Below, in pieces: positions 1-8,416 of a stretch of DNA of 30,308 bases. This DNA is from JACMMS01 sp043772865 (GTDB lineage: Bacteria > Pseudomonadota > Gammaproteobacteria > Burkholderiales > Methylophilaceae). Below the pieces are notes generated by a model that was given only the letters and a program-made list of their open reading frames with translations, was not told the DNA's origin and ran no database searches. Every line of letters begins with the position of its first letter. The stretch's first letter is position 1. The DNA is taken from assembly GCA_043772865.1 (NCBI GenBank), contig JAYVFU010000185.1, positions 1 through 30,308 of the forward strand. The letters run 5' to 3'. The translations under genes and the position numbers were made by a program.

Positions 1-794
1 GTTTGCCCTAGTGTTTGCAATACCTCAGCTAAGCCAAATGGTTCGTAACCAGCGCGGGTGGCCAATACCATGCCCATGCTGTCAGCTTCATATTCTGCAT
101 CTTTATCTAAACCGCGTGCGCTAATTTCAGCACCACTGCCAATAACCTTTTGTATAGACTGATTATTTTTACCTAATTTTCCACTTAAAAAATTGGCACC
201 CAAATTTAAAAGCTGCTGTTTTTGAATCACTTTAAGTTGGTGTTTTTTGACTACATGGGCAATTTCATGCCCTAACACACCTGCTAATTGCGCTTCGTTA
301 TCCAGTTTTTTGTATAAACCTTTTGTTATCAGCACATACCCGCCAGGTGCGGAAAACGCATTGAGGTCTTCGGATTCTATAACGCCAAAATGCCATGGCA
401 AATCTGCACGTTCGCTTTGACTTGCTACCCAGCGCCCAACTTCGTTAACATATTTTTGTAGTTCCGCATCTTTAACTAACGGTGCAGCACCTAAAATATT
501 GCCAGTAATTTCACGTCCTAAAGCAATTTCTTCAGTTTTTGATGGTTTTTTCCAATTGATGCTCGCTAATGCGTTTGTTTCTGCATTTGCTTGGCCTGAT
601 GTGTTGGTGGCAGCATCATCTTCAACGACTTTTGCATCTTCTGCTTTGCTTTGACTGTCTTTTATTGTTTCTTTAAGTTTTTTAAAATCAAAAGCATTGC
701 TGGTTATTGAAAAGCTAAATAATGCAAATGAGATTAATAAACAACTGAAGATTTTTTTAATACTGAGGGATTTTTTTGTAGAAATAACTTGCAT
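1..794 (-). CDS. M48-family secreted zinc metalloprotease, partial (3' end outside window)
   Basis: Probable periplasmic zinc endopeptidase of the M48 family (BepA/YcaL/LoiP-like). About 264 codons are present and the reading frame is still open at base 1. It starts with an N-terminal signal peptide (basic SLSIKK, then a hydrophobic stretch ending ITSNA). The zinc motif HEIAH lies at residues 176-180 (bases 269-255), and a downstream EYEAD supplies the expected third zinc ligand. The GGYVLITKGLY stretch before HEIAH is also typical of the family. The ATG at 794-792 shares one base with the TAA of the SH3 gene upstream (TAATG), so translation is probably coupled. Family members process or degrade outer-membrane and envelope proteins. 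The actual substrate cannot be told, nor whether a C-terminal TPR region follows. Confidence 0.9.
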   Translation of the reverse strand, partial: MQVISTKKSLSIKKIFSCLLISFALFSFSITSNAFDFKKLKETIKDSQSKAEDAKVVEDDAATNTSGQANAETNALASINWKKPSKTEEIALGREITGNILGAAPLVKDAELQKYVNEVGRWVASQSERADLPWHFGVIESEDLNAFSAPGGYVLITKGLYKKLDNEAQLAGVLGHEIAHVVKKHQLKVIQKQQLLNLGANFLSGKLGKNNQSIQKVIGSGAEISARGLDKDAEYEADSMGMVLATRAGYEPFGLAEVLQTLGQ

Positions 795-1315
795 TATTGA
801 GCACCTTTACTTGTAGCTGCACTATTAACAAAGTAGCTCATTTTTGTTACTTGTAGCTGACCTGCCTCTGCAAATTTTTTGGCTTGCACTCCACTTTCTG
901 TGTAACTTTCCATAGCTTTCATTTCTTTTTCACTAAATTTTGCGCTTTTAAGTTCTTCAGCACTTAAGCCACGCACGCCAGTGGTGGCAACCACTTGACC
1001 TGTGCCAGATCTACCGCTTGCGATATCCAAAATACCTTTGCCGTTACTGGCTATGCTATTAGTACGCTTCACTGAAAGTAATCGTACCCAGCCTGTACTT
1101 TTTTTTGCTTTAATTTGCAGCCAAGCACCTTTTTTCGTGATGATTTCTACGTTGTCTCCACGCAGCAAATTGCCTACGGTTTTTGCATCGTTAAATGGCT
1201 CGGCAAGTAACTTATCCCCTTTTAATGCAACCCCTAAATCGGCTGCAAACGCAGTATTTAAAGTGAGTACAGACAATAAAATAAGTAGTGAAATTAAACA
1301 GAATTTTTTGTACAT
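794..1315 (-). CDS. Secreted bacterial SH3-domain protein
   Basis: A 173-residue exported protein. Residues 1-24 form a signal peptide (MYKK, a leucine-rich core, then AFAAD with cleavage likely after AFA). Residues about 25-85 are an SH3b-type domain, with the recurring pattern of a variable 'LLAEPFNDAKTVGNLLRGD' segment followed by 'GAWLQIK' and 'GWVRLLSV'. The remaining ~85 residues are Ser/Ala/Lys-rich and I do not recognise them. Bacterial SH3 domains often bind peptidoglycan or act as protein-interaction modules in the periplasm. The gene sits between the CHASE2 gene (56-base gap) and the M48 protease (stop and start codons overlap), so it is probably an accessory or targeting partner of the protease. 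A GGAA-type ribosome-binding site precedes the start. Confidence 0.85.
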   Translation of the reverse strand: MYKKFCLISLLILLSVLTLNTAFAADLGVALKGDKLLAEPFNDAKTVGNLLRGDNVEIITKKGAWLQIKAKKSTGWVRLLSVKRTNSIASNGKGILDIASGRSGTGQVVATTGVRGLSAEELKSAKFSEKEMKAMESYTESGVQAKKFAEAGQLQVTKMSYFVNSAATSKGAQ

Positions 1316-1371
1316 ATTGTTTCCAGAATTGTTACTTAATATGAATTAAGGGTTGTTTAATAAGACCTGAT

Positions 1372-3132
1372 TTATACAGGCTTTACATCTTCATGCTCTA
1401 GCTTGATAACAGATTGTGCAAACAGGCTACGCCATTGCTTAGCGCTGCTAATACCACTTATTTTTTCATTAGCAATGATGCCATCGTGCAGGGTGTAACG
1501 TACTTCGGTGTCTTTTGGCAGACCTACTAGCAATATCAAATTTTCCAATTGTTGAGATAATTGAACTGCATCCTCTTTTGCTGCTTGTGCATATTCTGGT
1601 TTATCGGCTGCATATATCCAAACTACAATCACCATATCACCAAATAACCCCCATAAGCCATTTTGCAAGCCTTTGAGTATATCTACCGTGTTGGGTGTGT
1701 GGCTTTTTAGCTCTAAATGACGTTTAATTTGTTTGAGTGTAGTGTCGGTAAGGGATTCTCGGCTTTCAATCAATGTAGGCATGATGAGCACTGCCTGTGA
1801 TTCTTGACCATTAGCTTTTATACCAAATGCTAGCCAGCGCTGTAAAGCTCGGTCTGTAGCTAATGCGTATATTTTTGCAATACTAAAATAAGCGACTGCC
1901 CAAATAATTGGCGCTGTAAAGTCTAGATAGAAGTTAGTCATATTAATGCCAATGTAAGACAAGGCTAATAAGCCAACTTGGCTGGCACTAAATAATTTAT
2001 TAAAACGGTCGCGATCCATATTGAAGAAAAATGCGGCGGTAGTTAGCCAAACTAACATTAAGCTTAACAACACATAGGTAAATGCACCACGCCATACGTG
2101 TAAGTAATCGTTGTGTTTTACATTATCAATAGCGGTGGCAAGTATTTCTACACCAGGATGCGCTTTTGCCATGGCGGTGGCTTTTAAATCAAATAATGAT
2201 GGCGCTGTTGAGCCAATAATCACAATTTTGTTCGTAAATTCATTGGGCGCGCGCGTTTTAACTTTGCTACCCATATCGGTCATCACGTCACTAAACGTCA
2301 CATATTGGTATGTAAAAGGCTTGCCACGCCAGTTCATCAACATGTTTTGTGGCAGACACTTATCTGGTTCCGTTCTAGCGTAATTACCCACAATTAGCGG
2401 CAATGACGGCAAGCGATAGCCATATTCATCGCGATAAAGTTTGTATTCACGCACAATGCCATCTTTATCAGGGTCAATATTATGCGTGCCCAAATGCTTC
2501 GTATTGAGTACCGCTTCAAAGTGCGGTAAAACCACAGCAATGGTAGCTTTTGGGTTTGATGGAGACTGGCTATCTAGAGATTGGCTATTAAGTGGTGCGG
2601 CTAAAATGCCTGGAATATCATAAGGTTTTACTAGGCTTAAATGATCTTGCTCGGGCGCTAAACGCAAAAAGGGAAAAAACACATTGTTGGCTTGAGAATT
2701 AGTGGTTTTAATTACATCGTTAAAATAAGCGTCACTATCTGGATTGTAAATATCAGCGTCGCTAAATAAAATATCAAACACAATGGCTTTGGGGTGTTGT
2801 GCCTCAATATTTTCTACAAACTCACCAAATACTTGGCGTGGCCAAGGCCAGCGACCATAATCCTTAGCCAGCGCGCTTAAGCTGGCTTCATTAACATCCA
2901 CAATCACAATGTCGTTATCTGGTTTGGGTGTAAAAATACGATTTTTCACCATCACATCAAATGCCTTGTCGCGCATGTTTTCACCAATGTGAAACACGCC
3001 AGCATCCACAAGTATGGCTAGCGTGATTAAAGTGGCTAGATATAAGTAGAAGTTGTTCCTGAGCTTACGGGTAACATTAGTAAGCCATAAGCCAGCTGAG
3101 ATTTTGAGTGATTGAAATTTTAGTTTAAGCAT
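1372..3132 (-). CDS. CHASE2-domain membrane sensor protein without a recognised output domain
   Basis: A 586-residue integral membrane protein. It has one N-terminal membrane segment (about residues 27-48), a large extracytoplasmic CHASE2 domain (about 50-345, with phrases such as PDNDIVIVDVNEASL, YGRWPWPRQVFGEF and NKIVIIGSTAPSLFDLKAT), then three closely spaced membrane segments (about 350-425). This is the usual CHASE2 topology. CHASE2 domains normally sense an extracellular cue for a histidine kinase, cyclase or diguanylate cyclase. Here the ~160-residue cytoplasmic tail (about 426-586) shows no GGDEF, kinase or cyclase motif that I can see. It is the first gene of the CHASE2-SH3-M48 operon, so its output may be protein-protein rather than enzymatic. 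The start ATG at 3132 follows a 93-base divergent intergenic region. Confidence 0.85.
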   Translation of the reverse strand: MLKLKFQSLKISAGLWLTNVTRKLRNNFYLYLATLITLAILVDAGVFHIGENMRDKAFDVMVKNRIFTPKPDNDIVIVDVNEASLSALAKDYGRWPWPRQVFGEFVENIEAQHPKAIVFDILFSDADIYNPDSDAYFNDVIKTTNSQANNVFFPFLRLAPEQDHLSLVKPYDIPGILAAPLNSQSLDSQSPSNPKATIAVVLPHFEAVLNTKHLGTHNIDPDKDGIVREYKLYRDEYGYRLPSLPLIVGNYARTEPDKCLPQNMLMNWRGKPFTYQYVTFSDVMTDMGSKVKTRAPNEFTNKIVIIGSTAPSLFDLKATAMAKAHPGVEILATAIDNVKHNDYLHVWRGAFTYVLLSLMLVWLTTAAFFFNMDRDRFNKLFSASQVGLLALSYIGINMTNFYLDFTAPIIWAVAYFSIAKIYALATDRALQRWLAFGIKANGQESQAVLIMPTLIESRESLTDTTLKQIKRHLELKSHTPNTVDILKGLQNGLWGLFGDMVIVVWIYAADKPEYAQAAKEDAVQLSQQLENLILLVGLPKDTEVRYTLHDGIIANEKISGISSAKQWRSLFAQSVIKLEHEDVKPV

Positions 3133-3211
3133 TAATTAAATAGCTAGTGAAAAAAATGGTTTGATATTGCAATTTAGCGAAGTTTAGCAGGGGCAAGCAC
3201 TAAAGTGTCGC

Positions 3212-3221
3212 TATAATTATA
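3212..3221. promoter_or_regulatory. Palindromic -10 element shared by divergent promoters
   Basis: The sequence TATAATTATA is its own reverse complement, so a perfect TATAAT -10 hexamer reads on both strands in the 93-base gap between the CHASE2 operon and rmuC. On the plus strand, initiation about 7 bases downstream would fall at or next to the rmuC ATG (3226), which has no Shine-Dalgarno sequence. On the minus strand it would leave a leader of roughly 75 bases before the CHASE2 start. I see no good -35 hexamer at 17-base spacing in either direction, so this is a candidate only. Confidence 0.4.
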
Positions 3222-3225
3222 AGTT

Positions 3226-4626
3226 ATGAACGAAACTCTACCCATTGTATTAAATATTACCTGCATCTTATTGCTCATCGTTTTGTTGTTACTTGTGTGG
3301 CGGCAATTAAGATTGCAACAATTAAATACCAGTGCCACCTTGCAGGCAAGCGAGCAAGCTAGTATTCAATCAGCACAATTAAGCCAAGCCTTAGAGCAAA
3401 AACATCGCGGCATGCTGTTGGATTTGCATGATGGTTTAAATAAGCTAGGCGATAGGCTGGGCGCTCATGCGGCTGAAACCAGCGAACGTTTGCGTGCAAG
3501 CGTGGCACAGGAGCTGTTATCTACACGCGAGGCCATGCAGACTTTACAGCTATCGCAAGCTGATAACCTAAGCAAAACCCGTGAAGCCGTATTGGAGAGG
3601 CTGCACATTACGCTGGCCGACCAAGGAAAAACCCAGCAAGAGCTTATTCAAAATACCATGCGCGCGGCTACTGTAAGCCTAAAAGAGAGTATTGATGAAC
3701 TCACTAAATCGGTAGATGGGCGCTTGGAGTTGATTGGCGGTAAAGTATCTGAGCGCTTAGACGAAGGCTTTAAAAAAACCACAGAAACGTTTACTAACGT
3801 GATGACGCATTTATCACGCATTGATGAGGCGCAGAAAAAGATTGATGGCCTAGCCACTAACGTGATTAGCTTGCAGGATTTATTAAGCGATAAACGTTCG
3901 CGCGGTGCTTTTGGCGAGGTGCAGCTAGAGGGCTTGGTGCGTAACGCTTTGCCCCCTAATTCATACGAATTTCAATATAGTTTAGGTGAAAATAAACGCG
4001 TAGACTGCATGTTGTTTTTGCCTGAACCAACTGGCAATGTGGCGGTGGATAGCAAATTTCCGCTTGAAAATTACCATCGCATGTTTGAAGTGGGCGCTGC
4101 AGAAGCCGATAGAGTAGCGGCTAAGCGTCAATTTAAACTAGATGTGAAAAAGCATGTGGATGATATTGCTAAAAAATATATTATCCCCAATGTTACAAGT
4201 GATGGTGCGGTGATGTTTATTCCTGCTGAGGCAGTGTTTGCAGAGATTCATGCTTACCATCCAGAAATCATCAATTATGCGATGGGGCAACGCGTGTGGC
4301 TGGTTTCACCTACTACATTAATGGCGGTGCTTAATACTGCGCGTGCAGTGTTAAAAGACACCGAAATGCGCAAACAAGTACACATAATACAATCTGAATT
4401 AGGTAAGCTTGGTAAAGATTTTGCGCTGTTTGATAAGCGCATGAAAGGTCTTGCCGACCATATTCGACAAGCCAGTAAAGATGTAGAAGATGTACATATT
4501 ACTAGCAAAAAAATCACTGCAGGCTTTGCTAAAATCGAGCGTGTAGAACTTTCTGATAAACCTTTAGCGGTGCCAGATTTATTAGATTTGCTGGATGAAA
4601 ATAACGAACAAGAGGAAGCAACATGA
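3226..4626 (+). CDS. rmuC: DNA recombination protein RmuC
   Basis: A 466-residue RmuC-family protein. The N-terminus has one membrane anchor (about residues 7-26). A long predicted coiled coil rich in Gln, Glu, Leu and Lys follows to about residue 215. The RmuC nuclease-like domain then begins at SRGAFGEVQLEGLV, with RVDCMLFLPEP and VAVDSKFPLENY giving the E...D...D-x-K pattern expected of a PD-(D/E)XK fold. RmuC limits recombination between inverted repeats in E. coli. Length and architecture match the family. The gene begins a plus-strand operon with moaD, whose ATG overlaps the rmuC TGA (ATGA at 4623-4626). No ribosome-binding site is visible and a -10 box lies just upstream, so the message may be leaderless. 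Confidence 0.93.
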   Translation: MNETLPIVLNITCILLLIVLLLLVWRQLRLQQLNTSATLQASEQASIQSAQLSQALEQKHRGMLLDLHDGLNKLGDRLGAHAAETSERLRASVAQELLSTREAMQTLQLSQADNLSKTREAVLERLHITLADQGKTQQELIQNTMRAATVSLKESIDELTKSVDGRLELIGGKVSERLDEGFKKTTETFTNVMTHLSRIDEAQKKIDGLATNVISLQDLLSDKRSRGAFGEVQLEGLVRNALPPNSYEFQYSLGENKRVDCMLFLPEPTGNVAVDSKFPLENYHRMFEVGAAEADRVAAKRQFKLDVKKHVDDIAKKYIIPNVTSDGAVMFIPAEAVFAEIHAYHPEIINYAMGQRVWLVSPTTLMAVLNTARAVLKDTEMRKQVHIIQSELGKLGKDFALFDKRMKGLADHIRQASKDVEDVHITSKKITAGFAKIERVELSDKPLAVPDLLDLLDENNEQEEAT

Positions 4627-4880
4627 TGATAAAAGTGCTTTATTTTGCACGCTTAAAAGAATCGCTTAATTACTCTACTGAAGACATGGTATTGCCCAGC
4701 AACATTAAAACCATTCTGCAATTAAAAACACTTCTTAGTACGCGCGGTGACAATTGGGCAATGATTTTTTCGGGTAAACAAGTAGTGCGTGCTGCGATTA
4801 ATCATGCGCTGGTAGATGATACAGAGGTGATTGAAGCGGATGATGAAGTTGCATTTTTCCCGCCAGTCACAGGTGGATAG
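4623..4880 (+). CDS. moaD: Molybdopterin synthase sulfur-carrier subunit MoaD
   Basis: An 85-residue ubiquitin-fold sulfur carrier that ends in the diagnostic C-terminal Gly-Gly (FFPPVTGG). As known for the family, this end is adenylated by MoeB, converted to a thiocarboxylate, and donates sulfur to precursor Z in the MoaE active site to make molybdopterin. VLYFARLKE near the N-terminus and DDEVAFFPPVTGG at the C-terminus are typical of MoaD. Translation can start at 4623, overlapping the rmuC stop, or at the second ATG (4626). The next gene encodes its partner MoaE after a 23-base gap. Placement behind rmuC rather than in a full moa operon suggests the other moa genes lie elsewhere. Confidence 0.95.
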   Translation: MMIKVLYFARLKESLNYSTEDMVLPSNIKTILQLKTLLSTRGDNWAMIFSGKQVVRAAINHALVDDTEVIEADDEVAFFPPVTGG

Positions 4881-4903
4881 TTTTGTTGATTTAATACTAA
4901 AAT

Positions 4904-5374
4904 ATGAAAATTAGCATACAAACACAAGATTTTGATGCAACTGCCGAGCAGGCTTTACTATGCTGCAACCGCACAGATATAGGGGCTGTGGCAAGCTTTG
5001 TTGGCTTTGTACGTGAAGTTAATAACGAGTCAAATCATCAAAAAAATGTATCAAGTATGATGCTTGAGCACTATCCTGGTATGACAGAAAAAGCGCTCGC
5101 TGCTATTGTTGAACAAGCGCAACAACGCTGGAAAATCATAGATGCTACGATTATTCACCGTGTAGGTGTGTTGCAAGCTGCAGAACAAATTGTGTTAGTT
5201 GCTGTGGCAAGCGCACATCGTGGTGATGCTTTTGCGGCTTGCGAATTTATAATGGATTACTTAAAAACTGAAGCACCATTTTGGAAAAAAGAAACAACTG
5301 CCGATGGCGATCAATGGGTGGATGCTAAAGTGACGGATGATGCCGCGCGTGAGCGCTGGAAAAATTTTAAGTAA
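4904..5374 (+). CDS. moaE: Molybdopterin synthase catalytic subunit MoaE
   Basis: A 156-residue MoaE, close to the usual ~150. It dimerises and inserts two sulfurs, brought by MoaD thiocarboxylate, into cyclic pyranopterin monophosphate. Visible landmarks are GAVASFVGFVREVN near the N-terminus, LEHYPGMTEKAL, IIHRVGVLQAAEQIVLVAVASAHRGDAF in the core (given here as a description of the region around residues 84-111), and APFWKKE, which carries the conserved active-site lysines. It directly follows moaD, as is common. No strong Shine-Dalgarno sequence is present before the ATG, so its translation probably depends on the operon message. This is the last gene before a repeat-bearing intergenic region. 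Confidence 0.95.
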   Translation: MKISIQTQDFDATAEQALLCCNRTDIGAVASFVGFVREVNNESNHQKNVSSMMLEHYPGMTEKALAAIVEQAQQRWKIIDATIIHRVGVLQAAEQIVLVAVASAHRGDAFAACEFIMDYLKTEAPFWKKETTADGDQWVDAKVTDDAARERWKNFK

Positions 5375-5480
5375 AGAGAAGTGCTAAGTAGATTAAACGC
5401 AAAACACAGTAAGATCTTAAAAAAAAGTGAATTATTGAGAATCTTGCAAGAAGTGATTTAATGCTTTGATACTCACCATT

Positions 5481-5554
5481 TCGTCATCCTCGCGCATGCG
5501 GGGATTCATTTAAGTGGTTGATAAAAATGGATTACCGCGTTTGCGGCAATGACA
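5481..5554. repeat. Paired-hairpin (REPIN/dRS3-like) intergenic repeat, copy 1
   Basis: Two short hairpins in inverted orientation. The left arm (5481-5508) reads cgtcatcctcgc-gcat-gcggggat. The right arm (5528-5554) reads atggattaccgc-gttt-gcggcaatgac. Each arm folds on itself, and the two arms are also reverse complements of each other, separated by about 20 bases. This is the most degenerate of the three copies in the window. A perfect 10-base inverted repeat (aagtgattta at 5451-5460, taaatcactt at 5580-5589) encloses the whole element. It lies in the 271-base gap between moaE and the Lon-like gene. A nearby palindrome, TAAGATCTTA (5410-5419), is unrelated. Confidence 0.8.
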
Positions 5555-5645
5555 AAATTAAGTATTTTAAGTCATGTGATAAATCACTTAATCAACTAAC
5601 CGTGTTCAATTAAAATAAACTGAAAAATTAAGCAAATATAACAAT

Positions 5646-7868
5646 ATGTTACAAATAATAGAACCACAAAATCTTAATGCACATATAGCCCCTCATGAGC
5701 TGTCATTTTCTAGTACAGCAGAGTTGTTAAGTGTCGAGCAGGTGCATGGCTGGGTTGCCCAATCCGATGCTAAAAAATCTGCTACATTTGGACTTATACT
5801 TCAGCAACCAGGATTTAATTTACTAGTATTGGGTGAACAGGGTACAGGTCGTACCTCGCTTATGCAGAGCGCTATGCAAGAAGCCGCGTTAAATGGCACA
5901 CATGAAATCACAGATTTAGTGGCACTGTTTAATTTTGAGATGAACGAAAAGCCTTTATTTGTGACTTTACCAGCAGGGGCAGCAGTAAAGTTTAGACTGG
6001 CGATGGATCACTTTATTCGCCAGCTAGTCAAACAACTCTCGTCTATTGCCGCTGCATCTGCTACTGCCAACGAGCATATTGAAAAATCTGATTTACTAGC
6101 CACTATAAACGGCTTTATTACCGTTCATTTTGATGCTCTGCAACTAGACCTTAATTTAAGCGCTGCATCTCATTTAACTTTGGCCAAATATTTTCACCAA
6201 TTGAAACTGGATGTACTAGAGTATTTAGAAGCTTGGCAACCTAATTCGAGTACCAGCTCAGATAATGAAAAAGAGACCGATAGCCTGCTAGATAGCTTAT
6301 TAAGTGAAAGTTTCTTAGGGCGCTACCGAGTGAATATTTTAGTGGGCAATCCGAGTGCACAGCCCAAAATCTTGGCCCCCGTTATTTACGATAATGATCC
6401 TAGTCTGCAATCGCTATTTGGTGGTATCGAAAGCGCGACAGAAAGCTCAAGTACGCCCGACTTTATGCGGTTGCGCGCAGGCAATTTAATGCGTGCAAAT
6501 GGTGGTATGTTGATGTTGCATTTACGTGATTTGCTACAAGACCAGCAAAATGGTAGTCAAATTTTAGAAAAACTACATCGTTTTTTACGTAATGGTACCC
6601 TGCAAATTGAGGATTTAAGTAGCGGCACATTAAGTGGCAGCTCTGGGCAAACAGCGAGTTTTGCAAACGCTAATAGTGTGTTGCCTGTGCAAGTTAAGTT
6701 GGTGTTGATTGCTACACGTGAAGATTTTTATCAAATGCTGGATGAAAAAGCAGATTTCTTCAATTACTTTCCTATTAAAGTAGAGTTTGCAGAGCGTATA
6801 GAAGCCAATGTGGCGAATTATGCAGCTGTCGCAGGTTTTGTTGCGCAAAAATGCCAGCAATTTAGTTGCCCACATTTCACTGCCGAAGCCGTTGCGGTAT
6901 TAATAGGCGCTTTGCAGCGTTTAGAGGAAGACCAAACGCGCATCAGTACTAATTTTGCACGTTTAGAACGCTTGATTTTAGAAAGCGTTGCTATTAGCGG
7001 TATTAATGCTGTAAAAAGCAATGAAACTAAAGAAAATCAACTCATCACCGCCCAAGATGTAAAAGCCGCTATCGCTGCCAAGCAAGCACGGCATCATTAT
7101 GTAGAGGCACAAATTCGTGATTCGATTATTGATAACGAACTGATGATACAAGTGCATGGAAGTGTAGTAGGGCAGGTTAACGGTTTGACGCATATTGAGC
7201 TAGGTGATGCAAGTTTTGGTTCGCCAGTGCGCATTACCGCAAGATGCTACGCAGGTAGTAAAGGCGTAATAAATATTGATCGTGAAGTGCAAATGAGTGG
7301 GCCTAATCACGATAAAGGTATCTTTATTTTACAAAGCTGGCTAAGTGCAAGTTTTTCATCTTTGGCGCCACTCAGCCTCAATGCCTCGCTAGTATTTGAG
7401 CAAGAATACAACGGAGTTGAGGGTGATTCTGCATCATGTGCAGAGTTGTTTGCCTTATTGTCTGCCTTATCTGGCTTAGGTATTAAGCAGGGTCTGGCTG
7501 TGACTGGTGCGTTAAATCAATTTGGTGAGGTCATGCCAATTGGTGGCGTAAACGAAAAAATTGAAGGCTATTTTAGAGTATGCCGCGCCATTGGTTTAGA
7601 TGGTAAACAAGGCGTGATAATCCCTAAACGTAACCAAAACCATTTATTGCTAGATGATGAAGTGGTGGCTGCGGTGGCAGCAGGGCAGTTTCACATTTAT
7701 ACGATAGACCACGTTTTAGAAGGCATTGCTCATTTAACCGATACGACGGCAGGGAACATAGATGAGCATGGTCATTACGCAGCTGAAAGTGTGATGGGTT
7801 ATGCACAAAAAGTACTATCAGGTTATAGAAAAACATTAGAGAACAATAGATTTAACAATAAAGTTTAA
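5646..7868 (+). CDS. Lon-like AAA+ ATP-dependent protease (AAA_32 / YcbZ-type)
   Basis: A 740-residue Lon-family protein lacking the classical Lon N-terminal domain. The ATPase part has a Walker A GEQGTGRTS at residues 63-71, in which Arg69 replaces the usual Lys, then a long insert, and a Walker B-like GGMLMLHLRDLL. The C-terminal peptidase domain carries the Ser-Lys dyad: Ser595 in VEGDSAS and Lys638 in GGVNEKIEGYF. The 43-residue spacing equals that of E. coli Lon (Ser679-Lys722). I therefore expect an active peptidase, with weakened or unusual ATP use. Related YcbZ/LonH proteins are poorly characterised. The next gene, hslR, starts 2 bases after the stop, which suggests a stress-related operon. 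Confidence 0.88.
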   Translation: MLQIIEPQNLNAHIAPHELSFSSTAELLSVEQVHGWVAQSDAKKSATFGLILQQPGFNLLVLGEQGTGRTSLMQSAMQEAALNGTHEITDLVALFNFEMNEKPLFVTLPAGAAVKFRLAMDHFIRQLVKQLSSIAAASATANEHIEKSDLLATINGFITVHFDALQLDLNLSAASHLTLAKYFHQLKLDVLEYLEAWQPNSSTSSDNEKETDSLLDSLLSESFLGRYRVNILVGNPSAQPKILAPVIYDNDPSLQSLFGGIESATESSSTPDFMRLRAGNLMRANGGMLMLHLRDLLQDQQNGSQILEKLHRFLRNGTLQIEDLSSGTLSGSSGQTASFANANSVLPVQVKLVLIATREDFYQMLDEKADFFNYFPIKVEFAERIEANVANYAAVAGFVAQKCQQFSCPHFTAEAVAVLIGALQRLEEDQTRISTNFARLERLILESVAISGINAVKSNETKENQLITAQDVKAAIAAKQARHHYVEAQIRDSIIDNELMIQVHGSVVGQVNGLTHIELGDASFGSPVRITARCYAGSKGVINIDREVQMSGPNHDKGIFILQSWLSASFSSLAPLSLNASLVFEQEYNGVEGDSASCAELFALLSALSGLGIKQGLAVTGALNQFGEVMPIGGVNEKIEGYFRVCRAIGLDGKQGVIIPKRNQNHLLLDDEVVAAVAAGQFHIYTIDHVLEGIAHLTDTTAGNIDEHGHYAAESVMGYAQKVLSGYRKTLENNRFNNKV

Positions 7869-7870
7869 AC

Positions 7871-8275
7871 ATGCGCCAAGAAGAAAATATCGATAACAAA
7901 ACCCGCCTAGATAAATGGCTGTGGGCGGCGCGTTTTTTTAAAACGCGCAATTTGGCTTCAGATGCTATTGATAGTGGCAAAGTGCATGTAGATGGTGACA
8001 GTGTTAAGCCAGCAAAAGAGGTGCGTTTAAATGCGGTAATTCATATCCGTAATAAAGACTTTGAAATTGAAGTAACTGTCACAGGCTTATCAATTCAACG
8101 TAAAGGTGCGCCAGAAGCAGCATTACTTTATGCTGAAACACCCGCCAGTATTAACAAGCGTGAAAATTTAAGCATAACAAAAGAACAAGACCACGCGCGG
8201 CGTGACCGCGGCTTAGGCCGACCCACTAAGCGTCAGCAACGTGATATTAAGAAGTTTACAGGCTTAGACTTTTAG
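7871..8275 (+). CDS. hslR: Hsp15, heat-shock RNA-binding S4-domain protein
   Basis: A 134-residue protein with an N-terminal S4 RNA-binding domain (about residues 11-70: RLDKWLWAARFFKTRNLA, then SGKVHVDGDSVKPAKEV) and a basic C-terminal tail (REQ-type region ending GRPTKRQQRDIKKF). This matches Hsp15. In E. coli, Hsp15 binds free 50S subunits that carry a stalled nascent chain and helps rescue them. Length and tail fit. It lies 2 bases behind the Lon-like protease gene with no ribosome-binding site of its own, so co-translation is likely. The pairing of a protease with a stalled-ribosome factor is functionally coherent. Confidence 0.93.
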   Translation: MRQEENIDNKTRLDKWLWAARFFKTRNLASDAIDSGKVHVDGDSVKPAKEVRLNAVIHIRNKDFEIEVTVTGLSIQRKGAPEAALLYAETPASINKRENLSITKEQDHARRDRGLGRPTKRQQRDIKKFTGLDF

Positions 8276-8340
8276 TGATTATTTGCATGATTGTAATGAG
8301 AGTTTTTCACGAATCCGATTTAACTCAAAAACTAATCAAT

Positions 8341-8416
8341 TCGTCATCCTCGCGAAAGTGGGGATCCACCTAACTAACTAATTGAAAATGGATTCCCGCT
8401 TTCGCGGGAATGACGA
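8341..8416. repeat. Paired-hairpin (REPIN/dRS3-like) intergenic repeat, copy 2
   Basis: This is the best-preserved copy. The left arm is cgtcatcctcgcgaaagtggggatcca (from 8342). The right arm is tggattcccgctttcgcgggaatgacg (to 8415), and the two are inverted across about 20 bases. The right arm contains ATTCCC-N8-GGGAAT, which fits the neisserial dRS3 consensus. A further imperfect inverted repeat flanks the element (tttttcacgaa at 8303-8313 and ttcgtgcaaaaa at 8455-8466, one base different in length). It sits between hslR and manB and could act as a transcription terminator in either direction. Confidence 0.85.

Noticed and set aside
5410..5419. TAAGATCTTA palindrome followed by an A run after moaE
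   Set aside because: There is no loop or T tract in the plus direction. It may be chance in AT-rich sequence, so I do not call a terminator.
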